Below the pieces are notes generated by a model. That model ran no database searches, was not told where the DNA came from, and saw only the letters and a program-made list of their open reading frames with translations. From Arthrobacter sp. QXT-31 (lineage in GTDB: Bacteria; Actinomycetota; Actinomycetes; Actinomycetales; Micrococcaceae), in contig NZ_CP019304.1 of the NCBI RefSeq assembly GCF_001969265.1, positions 1,860,001 through 1,924,000 of the forward strand: a stretch of 64,000 nucleotides of DNA. Direction: 5' to 3'. The translations under genes were made by a program, and so were the position numbers. Shown piece after piece: positions 54,866-63,842 of this stretch; position 1 is the stretch's first letter; each line of letters begins with the position of its first letter.

Positions 54866-56266
54866 TTGACTACTGTCCAGCAGGGGCAGCGCAGCCCGGC
54901 AACGGACCGCCGCGTAGCGTTCGCCACCATCATCGGGACCACCATCGAGTGGTACGACTTCTTCATCTACGCCAACGCCGCGGGCCTGGTCTTCGCGACA
55001 CTGTTCTTCGAGCCCGCCGGCGACAACATCGGCATCCTCATTTCCTTCGCCTCGGTGGGACTCAGCTTCCTGTTCCGCCCGCTGGGCGCGTTCCTGGCCG
55101 GACACTTCGGGGACCGGCTGGGCCGCCGCGCCATGCTCGTCATCACGCTGATCATGATGGGGGCGGCAACCACCCTCATCGGCGTGCTGCCGACCTTCGA
55201 GACGGCGGGTGTTGTGGCGCCCATCCTGCTGCTGCTCCTGCGCATCCTGCAGGGCATATCGGCAGGCGGCGAATGGGGCGGTGCTGTCCTGATGGCGGTG
55301 GAACATGCGCCGCGCGGGAAGCGGGGCCTGTTCGGCGCTTTCCCCCAACTCGGCGTTCCCCTGGGCATGCTGCTGGCCGCCGGCGTCCTGGCCCTCATGT
55401 CCGGCGTGGTCTCCCCCGGCGCAGCCTTCGTGGAGTGGGGCTGGCGAATTCCGTTCCTGCTCAGCTTCGTCCTGATTGTGGTCGGTTTCATGGTCCGCCG
55501 CAGCGTGGAGGAAAGCCCGGTTTTCGAGGAGATCGCACAAAAGAAGCAGCAGACCCGCGTCCCGATTGTCGAACTGTTCAAGAAGCACTGGCTGCTGGTC
55601 ATCATCGCGGCCCTGGTTTTCGCCGGCAACAATGCCGCGGGCTACATGACCACCGGCGGCTACATCCTCAGCTACGCCGCCAACCCTGCCGGCCTGGCCA
55701 TGGACCGCACCGAAGTACTCCTGGCAGTCACCGCCTCCGCTGCCCTGTGGTTCGTCTTCACACTGATCTCCGGCTACCTGGCAGACAGCATTGGCCGCAA
55801 GAAGACCTACCTCATCGGCTACGGCTGCCTCATCGTCACGGTGTTCCCGCTGTTCTGGCTGGTGAACACCGGCAACATCTGGGCGCTGTTCCTTGGCCTT
55901 GCACTGTTCACGGTCGGGCTCGGCCTTACCTACGGGCCGCAGGCAGCCCTCTACAGTGAACTGTTCCCGGCCTCCATCAGGTTCTCCGGTGTCGCCATCT
56001 CCTACGCCCTGGGTGCCATCATCGGCGGCGCCTTCGCTCCGATGATCGCCACCGCCCTGGTCCAGGCCACCGGGACAACAGCCTCCGTGTCCCTCTACCT
56101 GCTCATCGTGGCGCTGCTTTCCACGGCGGCGGTGCTGGTGATCCGGGAACGCAAGGGCATCGACCTGGGCATCAACAACCAGGCCGAGCAGGAGGCCGGC
56201 GCCACCATCTTCGACCGGAGCAGAATCCCGGCGACTGAGACAGCCAAGGCCGACGCCAAGGTCTAG
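54866..56266 (+). CDS. MFS transporter, metabolite:H+ symporter type
   Basis: 466 residues, TTG start with AAGGA 6 bases upstream. 12 membrane segments. Family motifs: TIIGTTIEWYDFFIYANAAG, RPLGAFLAGHFGDRLGRRAM and ISAGGEWGGAVLMAVEHAPR, as in shikimate, proline/betaine and aromatic-acid carriers of the MHS group. In this operon it probably imports hydroxyphenylacetate or a related acid. Confidence 0.92.
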   Translation: MTTVQQGQRSPATDRRVAFATIIGTTIEWYDFFIYANAAGLVFATLFFEPAGDNIGILISFASVGLSFLFRPLGAFLAGHFGDRLGRRAMLVITLIMMGAATTLIGVLPTFETAGVVAPILLLLLRILQGISAGGEWGGAVLMAVEHAPRGKRGLFGAFPQLGVPLGMLLAAGVLALMSGVVSPGAAFVEWGWRIPFLLSFVLIVVGFMVRRSVEESPVFEEIAQKKQQTRVPIVELFKKHWLLVIIAALVFAGNNAAGYMTTGGYILSYAANPAGLAMDRTEVLLAVTASAALWFVFTLISGYLADSIGRKKTYLIGYGCLIVTVFPLFWLVNTGNIWALFLGLALFTVGLGLTYGPQAALYSELFPASIRFSGVAISYALGAIIGGAFAPMIATALVQATGTTASVSLYLLIVALLSTAAVLVIRERKGIDLGINNQAEQEAGATIFDRSRIPATETAKADAKV

Positions 56267-56428
56267 CCCTGCATAGTTAGCGCTGGATTGTCAGCACTGC
56301 ACAGTTCGCCCCGAGTCAAGGGTCCTGCACCCAAAGACAAGCCACGGGCGGCGTGGCCGGACAACACTTGGATATGCCCGCCTCGCCGCCCGGCTGAGCG
56401 CACCTTCCTACTCGAAGTGGAGTACCTC

Positions 56429-57841
56429 TTGGAAACCTACGATGCCCTCCTCGCGTCCGTCACCGCCGGTCCCGGCCAGGAGAGCCGGACCATCTTCGAC
56501 CCCGCTACCGGCGGCGTGGTCGGCGAGGCACCGGTCCACACCATCGAAGACCTCGAAACCGCGGTAGCGGCAGCGGCCGCCGCCCAGCCCGCCTGGGCCG
56601 CCCTGGGCCACGACGCCCGGTCCGCCGCGCTGCTCAAGGCAGCCGACGCCGTCGAACGCTCCGCCGAGGAACTCGCCCAGCTCCTCTCCCGCGAGCAGGG
56701 CAAACCCCTCAACGGCCCCAACGCCCGCTTCGAAGTCGGCGCCTGCGCCGCCTGGCTCCGCGCCACCGCCGCCACCGATCTCACCCCCGAAGTCGTCGTC
56801 GACGACGGCGAAACCTACGCCGAACTCCACTACAAGCCCATCGGCGTCGTCGGCGCGATCGGCCCGTGGAACTGGCCCATGATGATCACCATCTGGCAGA
56901 TCGCCCCCGCCCTGCGGATGGGCAACACCGCCGTCGTCAAACCCTCCAAAATGACCCCGCTCTCCGTCCTGGCCCTGATCAAGGTCCTCAACGAAGAACT
57001 CCCCGACGGCGTCCTGCACGTCATCTCCGGAGACCGCGAAGTCGGCGCCCGCCTCGCCGAACACCCCGCCGTCGGCAAAATCATGTTCACCGGCTCCACC
57101 GCCGGCGGCAAAGCGATCATCCGCTCCTCCGCCGATACCGTCAAACGCCTCACCCTGGAACTGGGCGGCAACGACGCCGGCATCGTCCTGCCCGACGCCG
57201 ACCCCAAAACCATCGCCACCGACCTGTTCTGGGGCGCCTTCCTCAACACCGGCCAGACCTGCGCCGCACTCAAGCGCCTCTACGTCCACGACACCATCTA
57301 CGACGCCGTCTGCGAAGAACTCACCCACGTCGCCAACAACATGCCCATGGGTGTGGGCCTGGACGAGAACAACGTCCTCGGCCCCCTGCAGAACAAGGCC
57401 CAGTACGACATCGTCGCCAACCTCGTCCAAGCCGCCCGCGACTCGGGCGCCCGGATCCTGACCGGCGGCAACCCCGACCCGGGCCAGCCCGGCTACTTCT
57501 ACCCCACCACCCTCGTGACCGACATCGACAACACCAACCCCCTCGTCACCGAAGAACAGTTCGGCCCGGCCCTGCCCATCATCCGCTACAGCACCATTGA
57601 CGAAGCGGTGGAGATGGCCAACGCCCTCGACGTCGGACTCGGCGCCTCCGTCTGGTCCCCCAACCTCCCCGCCGCCCGCGAAGTCGCCGCCCGCATCCAG
57701 GCCGGCACCGTCTGGATCAACAAACACGGCGCCGTCGACCCCCGCGTCCCCTTCGGCGGAGCCAAACAATCCGGCTACGGCCTCGAATTCGGCGTCGAAG
57801 GCCTCAAGCACCTCGGCGTCCCCCAGGTCATCAACGGCTGA
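56429..57841 (+). CDS. Aldehyde dehydrogenase, last gene of the hpa operon
   Basis: 470 residues from TTG 56429 with GTGGAG 6 bases upstream. The frame is open 47 codons further (TTG 56288), but that part does not look like ALDH sequence. Glu in TLELGGNDAGIVLPDAD; Cys in NTGQTCAALKRLYVHD; coenzyme site GPWNWPMMITIWQIAPALRM. Similar to betaine/medium-chain or aryl aldehyde dehydrogenases. With an amine oxidase 20 kb away, oxidation of (hydroxy)phenylacetaldehyde to the acid is plausible; a different aldehyde cannot be excluded. Confidence 0.88.
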   Translation: METYDALLASVTAGPGQESRTIFDPATGGVVGEAPVHTIEDLETAVAAAAAAQPAWAALGHDARSAALLKAADAVERSAEELAQLLSREQGKPLNGPNARFEVGACAAWLRATAATDLTPEVVVDDGETYAELHYKPIGVVGAIGPWNWPMMITIWQIAPALRMGNTAVVKPSKMTPLSVLALIKVLNEELPDGVLHVISGDREVGARLAEHPAVGKIMFTGSTAGGKAIIRSSADTVKRLTLELGGNDAGIVLPDADPKTIATDLFWGAFLNTGQTCAALKRLYVHDTIYDAVCEELTHVANNMPMGVGLDENNVLGPLQNKAQYDIVANLVQAARDSGARILTGGNPDPGQPGYFYPTTLVTDIDNTNPLVTEEQFGPALPIIRYSTIDEAVEMANALDVGLGASVWSPNLPAAREVAARIQAGTVWINKHGAVDPRVPFGGAKQSGYGLEFGVEGLKHLGVPQVING

Positions 57842-57921
57842 CCCCTCCACCGGAACAGACCGCACCGGTACAGACAGGGGGACGGCCCGCGGCGCGGCGG
57901 CTCCGGCAATAGACTGAAGCC

Positions 57922-59046
57922 ATGTCCCAGACCGGAATCGCCGCCAGCAGACGCTTCCTTCGCGGCCGGATCCGGACAGGGATGGTCCGGAGCCGGAATT
58001 CACTGGTTCCCGCGATCCAGATGACCTTCGGTGCGGTGGCAGCCTACGCCTTCGCTGAGTACGTCCTGGGGCATACGGGGCCGCTGTTCGCGGCCACGTC
58101 CGCCCTGATCGCGCTCGGCTTTTCCCGTGATCTGCGCATGCGGAGGGTGATGGAGGTGGGGCTGGGCTGCACCATCGGCATTGCCGTGGGTGACCTGCTG
58201 CTTCACTGGCTCGGAGCAGGGATCTGGCAGGCCGCCGTCGTGCTTTTGGTCTCCATCCTGCTGGCCCGCTTCCTGGACAGCGGCAACATCTTCACCACTC
58301 AACTGGCCCTGCAGTCGCTGCTGGTGGTGCTGCTGCCGGCACCCGCCGGCGGACCGTTCACCCGCAGCATCGACGCCGTGGTGGGCGGCGTGATCGCGTT
58401 GCTGGTCACCATCGTGGCGCCCAAGGATCCCCGGCGGGAACCGCGCAAGGACGTCCAGAAGCTGCTCCATGAACTGGCGGAGGTGCTGCGGGAATGTTCC
58501 GTGGCCCTGGTGGAAAGCGATTCCACCAGGGCGTGGCATGCCCTGGTCCGGGGCCGGAACAGCCAGCCGCTGGTGGATGCGATGCGGCACTCCCTGCGGG
58601 CGTCCAGTGAGGTGGCCACGCTGGCGCCCGCTTACCGGCGGCACCGGGACGAGCTGGACCGGATGGAGCAGTCGCTTGAGTTCATTGACCTTGCCCTGCG
58701 CAACAGCCGCGTCTTCGCGCGCCGGCTCACGAGTTCCATCAACCACGCCGCACTGTCCGACGAGGCCACCGAGAACATCGCCGACGTCCTGCAGGAAACA
58801 GCGGCGGCCGTCGACGAGCTCTCGCTCGGACTCGCCGAAGTCCAGGAGGGCGCGCGCCACGCGCACCTGCGGAGCGCGCGGCAGGACCTGGGCGAGATCG
58901 CCGGGCGGCTGCACCCGCGGATGCTTGAGGTGCAGAAACTCGAGGGTGAGACAGTGGTGATGCTGTTCCGGCCGCTCATGGTGGACCTGCTGGAAGCGGC
59001 AGGCGTCGAGTCCCGCGAGGCCCGCGACCTCCTCCCGCCGCTGTAA
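57922..59046 (+). CDS. FUSC/aromatic-acid-exporter-like membrane protein
   Basis: 374 residues. Five or six N-terminal membrane segments (VPAIQMTFGAVAAYAFAEYV; FAATSALIALGFSRDLRMRR VMEVGLGCTIGIAVGDLLL in two parts; VVLLVSILLARFLDSGNIFT). A cytoplasmic helical region of about 200 residues follows (QKLLHELAEVLRECSVALVE; FIDLALRNSRVFARRLTSSI). The layout fits the FUSC/ArAE family, whose AaeB member exports hydroxybenzoates. It lies 80 bases after the hpa operon and may relieve aromatic acid stress, but may be independent. Confidence 0.85.
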   Translation: MSQTGIAASRRFLRGRIRTGMVRSRNSLVPAIQMTFGAVAAYAFAEYVLGHTGPLFAATSALIALGFSRDLRMRRVMEVGLGCTIGIAVGDLLLHWLGAGIWQAAVVLLVSILLARFLDSGNIFTTQLALQSLLVVLLPAPAGGPFTRSIDAVVGGVIALLVTIVAPKDPRREPRKDVQKLLHELAEVLRECSVALVESDSTRAWHALVRGRNSQPLVDAMRHSLRASSEVATLAPAYRRHRDELDRMEQSLEFIDLALRNSRVFARRLTSSINHAALSDEATENIADVLQETAAAVDELSLGLAEVQEGARHAHLRSARQDLGEIAGRLHPRMLEVQKLEGETVVMLFRPLMVDLLEAAGVESREARDLLPPL

Positions 59047-59071
59047 CTCTTGGGCCCACGACCGCCGGGTT

Positions 59072-59148
59072 CCCTGACCGAGCTTGCGAGGTTAGGGGGC
59101 GGTTGGGGACGGCCGTAGGGTTCCCTGGCCGAGCTTGCGAGGTTAGGG
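59072..59148. repeat. Pair of GAGCTTGCGA-loop hairpins before radA
   Basis: Hairpin 1: CCCTGACC (59072-59079), loop GAGCTTGCGA, GGTTAGGG (59090-59097). Hairpin 2: CCCTGGCC (59123-59130), same loop, GGTTAGGG (59141-59148). The repeat period is 51 bases. Same family as 29386-29468. Confidence 0.8.
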
Positions 59149-59188
59149 TGCGGCCGGGGATGTCACAGCCCCCGGTTAGGGTGGAGCA

Positions 59189-60574
59189 ATGGCTACAAAG
59201 ACTTCCCGGGTTTCCAAGGCGCCGGGCTATAAATGCGCGGAATGCGGCTGGACCACGGTCAAGTGGGTGGGCCGGTGCGGTGAGTGCCAGGCGTGGGGCA
59301 CCGTTGAGGAAACCGGCGTCGCGGTGGCTCGTACGACGGCGGCCACTACAGTTCTGGAGCCCGCCCGCCCCATTGCCGACATTGACGCCACGACGGCCGC
59401 CTACCTGCCCACCGGCGTGGACGAGCTGGACCGTGTGCTCGGCGGCGGCGTGGTGCCCGGCGCTGTCATCCTGCTCGCGGGCGAGCCCGGCGTGGGCAAG
59501 TCCACGCTGCTGCTGGATGTAGCCGCCAAGTTTGCCCGGACCGGGCAGAGCGTCCTGTATGTGACGGGCGAGGAATCGGCGGCCCAGGTGAAGCTCCGGG
59601 CCGAACGGATCAGCGCGATCGCCGACACCCTGTACCTGTCCGCCGAAACCGACTTGGGCCAGGCGCTGGGCCAAGTGGAGAAGGTGGAGCCGAAGCTGCT
59701 GGTGGTGGACTCCGTCCAGACACTCAGCAGCGCGGATGTGGAAGGCAGTGCCGGGGGTGTCTCCCAGGTGAGGGAGGTGGCTGCCTCGATCATTTCGGCG
59801 GCCAAGCGCCGGAACATGACCACGCTGCTGGTGGGGCACGTGACCAAGGACGGTTCCATCGCCGGTCCCCGCCTGCTGGAGCACCTGGTGGACGTCGTGT
59901 GCCAGTTCGAGGGCGAGCGCCACTCCCGCCTCCGCCTGCTGCGGGCGGTCAAGAACCGTTACGGGCCCACCGACGACGTGGGCTGCTTCGACCTCACCGA
60001 GGACGGCATCATGGGCCTCGCCGACCCAAGCGGGCTGTTCGTCACGCGCACCAAGGAACCCGTGTCCGGCACCTGCATCACCGTCACCATGGAAGGCCGC
60101 AGACCGCTGCTTGCGGAGGTGCAGTCGCTCATGGCCGAGACCCAGAACTCACAGCCGCGCCGGGCTACGAGCGGCCTGGACAGTTCACGGGTGGCCATGC
60201 TCCTGGCGGTCCTGCAGCAGCGTGCCGGCTGCCCGCTGCAGAAGGACGATTCCTACGTGGCCACGGTGGGCGGCGTGAAGCTCAGTGAGCCGGCCACCGA
60301 CCTCGCGGTGGCGCTGGCGGTGGCCTCCGCGAAGCACAAGAAGCCCTTGCCGCAGCGCCTGGTCGCGTTCGGCGAGGTGGGGCTGGCCGGCGAGGTCCGC
60401 CCCGTCCCGGGCATCAACCAGCGCATCCATGAGGCGCACCGGCTGGGCTTCACCCACGCCGTGGTTCCTGCCAGCCCCACCGGTCCAGGCCAGGTCCCGG
60501 CAGGCTTTTCCGTGAGGGAGGTCGGGCACCTGACCGAGGTCCTGGATCTGCTCAGTCTTAAGGCAGGAGGCTAG
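59189..60574 (+). CDS. radA: DNA repair protein RadA (Sms)
   Basis: 461 residues. N-terminal zinc finger: YKCAECGWTTVKWVGRCGEC. RecA-like core with Walker A GEPGVGKSTLLLD and Walker B LLVVDSVQTL. The RadA-specific KNRFG motif is KNRYGPTDDVG. C-terminal Lon-like domain: SEPATDLAVALAVASAKHKK and FGEVGLAGEVRPVPGINQRI. Branch-migration helicase in recombinational repair. Convergent with fabF, 15 bases between stops. Confidence 0.97.
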   Translation: MATKTSRVSKAPGYKCAECGWTTVKWVGRCGECQAWGTVEETGVAVARTTAATTVLEPARPIADIDATTAAYLPTGVDELDRVLGGGVVPGAVILLAGEPGVGKSTLLLDVAAKFARTGQSVLYVTGEESAAQVKLRAERISAIADTLYLSAETDLGQALGQVEKVEPKLLVVDSVQTLSSADVEGSAGGVSQVREVAASIISAAKRRNMTTLLVGHVTKDGSIAGPRLLEHLVDVVCQFEGERHSRLRLLRAVKNRYGPTDDVGCFDLTEDGIMGLADPSGLFVTRTKEPVSGTCITVTMEGRRPLLAEVQSLMAETQNSQPRRATSGLDSSRVAMLLAVLQQRAGCPLQKDDSYVATVGGVKLSEPATDLAVALAVASAKHKKPLPQRLVAFGEVGLAGEVRPVPGINQRIHEAHRLGFTHAVVPASPTGPGQVPAGFSVREVGHLTEVLDLLSLKAGG

Positions 60575-60589
60575 CCCTAAACCAGGAAC

Positions 60590-61840
60590 TTAGGCGCGGG
60601 TGACCACGAGCGCCGCGCTGTGCCCGCCGAAGCCGAAGGCATTGACGAGTCCCGCCGTCGCAGTGCTCCCGCTGACGGTACCGGTGATGACGTTGAGGTC
60701 CACCTCGGGGTCAAGGGTGGCCACGTTGTAGGTGCCCGGCAGGTCACCGGTCCGCAGTGCCTGCAGCGTGGCGATGGCAGCCAGCGCGCCCGCACCGCCG
60801 AGCAGGTGGCCGGTGAGGGACTTCGTGGAGGTCACGGGGACCTGGTTTCCGGCAATCTCCTTGATGGCTTGTGCCTCCAGCCGGTCGCCCACGGGCGTCG
60901 ACGTGGCGTGCGCGTGCACGAACCCGATGTCAGTTCCGGTGACTCCGGCGGAGGCGAGCGCCTTCTGCATGACCCGCACCTGCATGTCCGGATCGGCTGC
61001 CACGATGTCGTTCGCGTCCGAGGTCACTGCTGATCCGGCAATGCCGCCCAGCACCTCCGCGCCGCGGGCACGTGCGTGCTCCGCGCTCTCCAGCACCACG
61101 ATCCCGGCGCCTTCGGACAGCACGAACCCGTCGCGGTCCCGGTCGAACGGCCGCGAGGCCTGCTCCGGATCCCCGTTGCGTGTGGAGAGCGCCCTGATCT
61201 GGGAGAAACCGCTGATGATGAGGTCGTTGATGCTGGCGTCAACGCCGCCGGCAATGACGACGTCGGCCGCCCCGGACCTGATCATGTCGGCGCCTTGGGC
61301 AATTGCTTCGGCCCCGGACGCGCAGGCGCTGACCGGGGTGCGGGCACCGCCCTTGGCGCCGAGGTCGATCGATACCCACGCCGACGGCCCGTTTACCATG
61401 AGCCGGGTCAGGGTGTGCGGGGAAACCTTGCGCGGGCCGCCGTTGTCCAGCTCCCTGACCTGTGCGAGCACGGTGTCCATGCCGCCGTAGGCAGATCCGA
61501 TGACGACGGCCAGCCGCTCCGGGTCGACGCCCGGCTTGCCTGCCTGTTCCCAGGCCTCGCGGGAGGCCACGAGCGCCAGCTGCCCGCAGCGGTCCATCCG
61601 CTTCAGCTCGCGGGTGCCCAGGAATGCGCCAAGGTCGGCGGTGACCCGGCCGGCGATGCGCACCGGCAGGGCCTCTGCCCAGCCCTCCTCCAGCGCCGCG
61701 ATGCCCGACCGCCCGGCCAGCATCGCCTCCCAGGTCTCGGGGACGTTCGCCCCGAGCGGGTTGATGGAACCCATGCCGGTCACGACGACGCTGGCTGGTC
61801 CGGTTACAGGTGTTGCTGCAGAAGGCTGGCTTGTGGGCAC
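60590..61840 (-). CDS. fabF: 3-Oxoacyl-ACP synthase II (KAS II type), lone copy
   Basis: 416 residues from GTG 61840 (AAGG 7 bases upstream); an upstream ATG at 61900 is in frame but touches the prfC stop. Condensing-enzyme triad: Cys in PVSACASGAEAIAQGADMI, His in FVHAHATSTPVGDRLEAQAI, His in TSTKSLTGHLLGGAGALAA. SVVVTGMGSINPLGANVPET start is standard. It extends acyl-ACP with malonyl-ACP. No acyl carrier protein, fabD or fabH lies next to it, where a fab cluster would be expected. Confidence 0.92.
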   Translation of the reverse strand: MPTSQPSAATPVTGPASVVVTGMGSINPLGANVPETWEAMLAGRSGIAALEEGWAEALPVRIAGRVTADLGAFLGTRELKRMDRCGQLALVASREAWEQAGKPGVDPERLAVVIGSAYGGMDTVLAQVRELDNGGPRKVSPHTLTRLMVNGPSAWVSIDLGAKGGARTPVSACASGAEAIAQGADMIRSGAADVVIAGGVDASINDLIISGFSQIRALSTRNGDPEQASRPFDRDRDGFVLSEGAGIVVLESAEHARARGAEVLGGIAGSAVTSDANDIVAADPDMQVRVMQKALASAGVTGTDIGFVHAHATSTPVGDRLEAQAIKEIAGNQVPVTSTKSLTGHLLGGAGALAAIATLQALRTGDLPGTYNVATLDPEVDLNVITGTVSGSTATAGLVNAFGFGGHSAALVVTRA

Positions 61841-61899
61841 GGCGATACCTTGCTTCGTTGGGTGGGTGACCGTTGGGGCAGCGGAGCCCCGTGCTGGCA

Positions 61900-63513
61900 T
61901 TACTTTGCGGGGTTGTGCGTCCCGATCGGCACCAGCGTGAGGTCCGGATGGTTCTTCTCGATCCGGCGCAGTGCCCAGACGTCGTTGAAAAGGGCCAGGT
62001 ACTCGCCGTCGGACCGGAGCAGCACCTCTGCGCCCGGCACGTTGGCCAGCGCAGGCATGGCGTCCGCCGTCGAAATCCTGGCCATGGAGTACGGAAGGCG
62101 CTCCAGCCGCATCGGCGCGCTGAAGTCGTGGGCCATGCGGTCCTCCACCACTTCGAACTGCATGGGGCCGACGGCGGCAAGCACCGGCGCCTGGTCACCG
62201 CGGACGTCGGAGCGCAGCACCTGGATGACGCCCTCGTGCTCGAGCTGCTCGATGCCGCGGCGGAACTGCTTGAAACGGCTGGGGTCCTTGGAACGGGCAA
62301 CCTGGAAGTGCTCGGGGGCGAACAGCGGAATGGCCGGGAACTCCACGGCCTCCTCGAGGAACAGGCTGTCCCCCACCCGCAGCGACGACGCGTTGACCAA
62401 GCCCACGACGTCGCCCGGGTAGGCCTCGTCGATGACCTCTCGTTCACGGCCGAAGACCTGCTGCGCGTACTTCGTGGCGAACGACTTTCCGGTCCGGGTC
62501 TGGGTGACCACCATGCCCCGCTCGAACACGCCGGAGCAGACGCGGATGAAGGCGACGTGGTCGCGGTGGGCCTTGTTCATGCCGGCCTGGACCTTGAAGA
62601 CGAAGCCGGAGAACGGGGACCCGACCGGCCGCGGCGAGCCGTCGATATCCGGCCGGGGCGCGGCCGGCGGGGCGAAGTCCACCAGGGCGTCGAGGAGTTC
62701 CTTGACGCCGAAGTTCAGGGCGGCGGAGCTGAAGAGGATCGGTGTGGCCTTGCCCGCATGGAAGCTTTCGACGTCGAAGGCGAGGTTGGATTCGATGACC
62801 AGGCCTGCCTCGTCGACGGCGTCAGTCCAGTTGTTGCCCTGGCTTTGCTCGGCTTCTTCCGGGGTGAAGTATTCGGTGATGGCGATGCTGGCGCCCGCGT
62901 TGTTCCGCTGGAAGCGAGCGAACCTGTCGTTGCGCAGGTCCCAGACACCGCGGAAGTCGCCGGAGATGCCCACGGCCCAGGTCAGGGGCATGGGCTGCAG
63001 GCCGGTGCGCTCCGTGATCTCGTCCATGAGGGCCAGCGCGTCCAGGCCGGGACGGTCCCATTTGTTGATGACGGTGATGATGGGGAGGTTCCGCTGCTTG
63101 CAGACCTCGAACAGCTTCATGGTCTGTGTTTCCAGGCCCTTGGCCGCATCCACGAGCATCACGGCACAGTCGACGGCGGCGAGCACCCGGTAGGTGTCCT
63201 CGGAGAAGTCCGCGTGACCGGGGGTGTCCAGCAGGTTGATCACGGTATCCCGGTAGGAGAACTGCAGGGCCGCGGAGCTGATGGAAATGCCGCGGTCCTT
63301 CTCCATCTGCATCCAGTCCGAGACCGTCTCCTTGCGGTTGGCCTTGCCGCTGGACGCACCCGCCGTGCCAATCACCTTGGCGTGCAGGGCCAGGGCCTCG
63401 GTGAGCGTGGACTTGCCGGCGTCCGGGTGGGAGATGACGGCGAACGTCCGGCGGCGGGAGGCCTGCTTGTGGATCTCGTGCACCCGGGCGGGGCTCTGCA
63501 CTTCTTGGGACAC
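61900..63513 (-). CDS. prfC: Peptide chain release factor 3
   Basis: 537 residues, normal length. GTPase that recycles RF1/RF2. G1: ISHPDAGKSTLTEAL; switch region DRGISISSAALQF; G3: LLDTPGHADFSEDTYR; G4: VINKWDRPGLD. RF3-specific segments: VFGREREVIDEAYPGDVVGL and LFAPEHFQVARSKDPSRFKQ. The C-terminus GTHNPAK is intact. Confidence 0.96.
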   Translation of the reverse strand: MSQEVQSPARVHEIHKQASRRRTFAVISHPDAGKSTLTEALALHAKVIGTAGASSGKANRKETVSDWMQMEKDRGISISSAALQFSYRDTVINLLDTPGHADFSEDTYRVLAAVDCAVMLVDAAKGLETQTMKLFEVCKQRNLPIITVINKWDRPGLDALALMDEITERTGLQPMPLTWAVGISGDFRGVWDLRNDRFARFQRNNAGASIAITEYFTPEEAEQSQGNNWTDAVDEAGLVIESNLAFDVESFHAGKATPILFSSAALNFGVKELLDALVDFAPPAAPRPDIDGSPRPVGSPFSGFVFKVQAGMNKAHRDHVAFIRVCSGVFERGMVVTQTRTGKSFATKYAQQVFGREREVIDEAYPGDVVGLVNASSLRVGDSLFLEEAVEFPAIPLFAPEHFQVARSKDPSRFKQFRRGIEQLEHEGVIQVLRSDVRGDQAPVLAAVGPMQFEVVEDRMAHDFSAPMRLERLPYSMARISTADAMPALANVPGAEVLLRSDGEYLALFNDVWALRRIEKNHPDLTLVPIGTHNPAK

Positions 63514-63679
63514 GGGGCTACTTTCGCTGCGATCCGCGGGGGATCCGGTTGGGGAATGTGGCGGCGGAACCTGCCAGCCAAGGCTTCAAGTTTATCGCAG
63601 GGGCGGAAACCGCACCGAAAGGCGGGCCAAAAGTGCGCCCCAGCCAGCCGCCGTCGGACGCACTCCCGGTGCCCGTTCC

Positions 63680-63745
63680 GCAAGCCCCTGACGGGGCACT
63701 TTAAGGCTTGCCCGTGCGGATGCTGGGGTAATCTACCTCTAGGAT
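63680..63745 (+). promoter_or_regulatory. Promoter-like and hairpin sequences upstream of disA
   Basis: The 329-base gap between the divergent prfC and disA genes holds no credible gene. GCCCC (63684-63688) and GGGGC (63693-63697) make a small hairpin, and GCAAGCC (63680-63686) can pair instead with GGCTTGC (63705-63711). TTGCCC (63708) with TAATCT (63729) or the -10-like TAGGAT (63740-63745) may be the disA promoter. I cannot rank these. Confidence 0.3.
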
Positions 63746-63842
63746 GGTGCATGCGGGAGACCGAGTACTTTTGATCCTGCCGGCGAACTGTTGAAAACCG
63801 GCAAACCTGCAGGCCCCGCCTGCACCTTTGAAGGGAATATCT

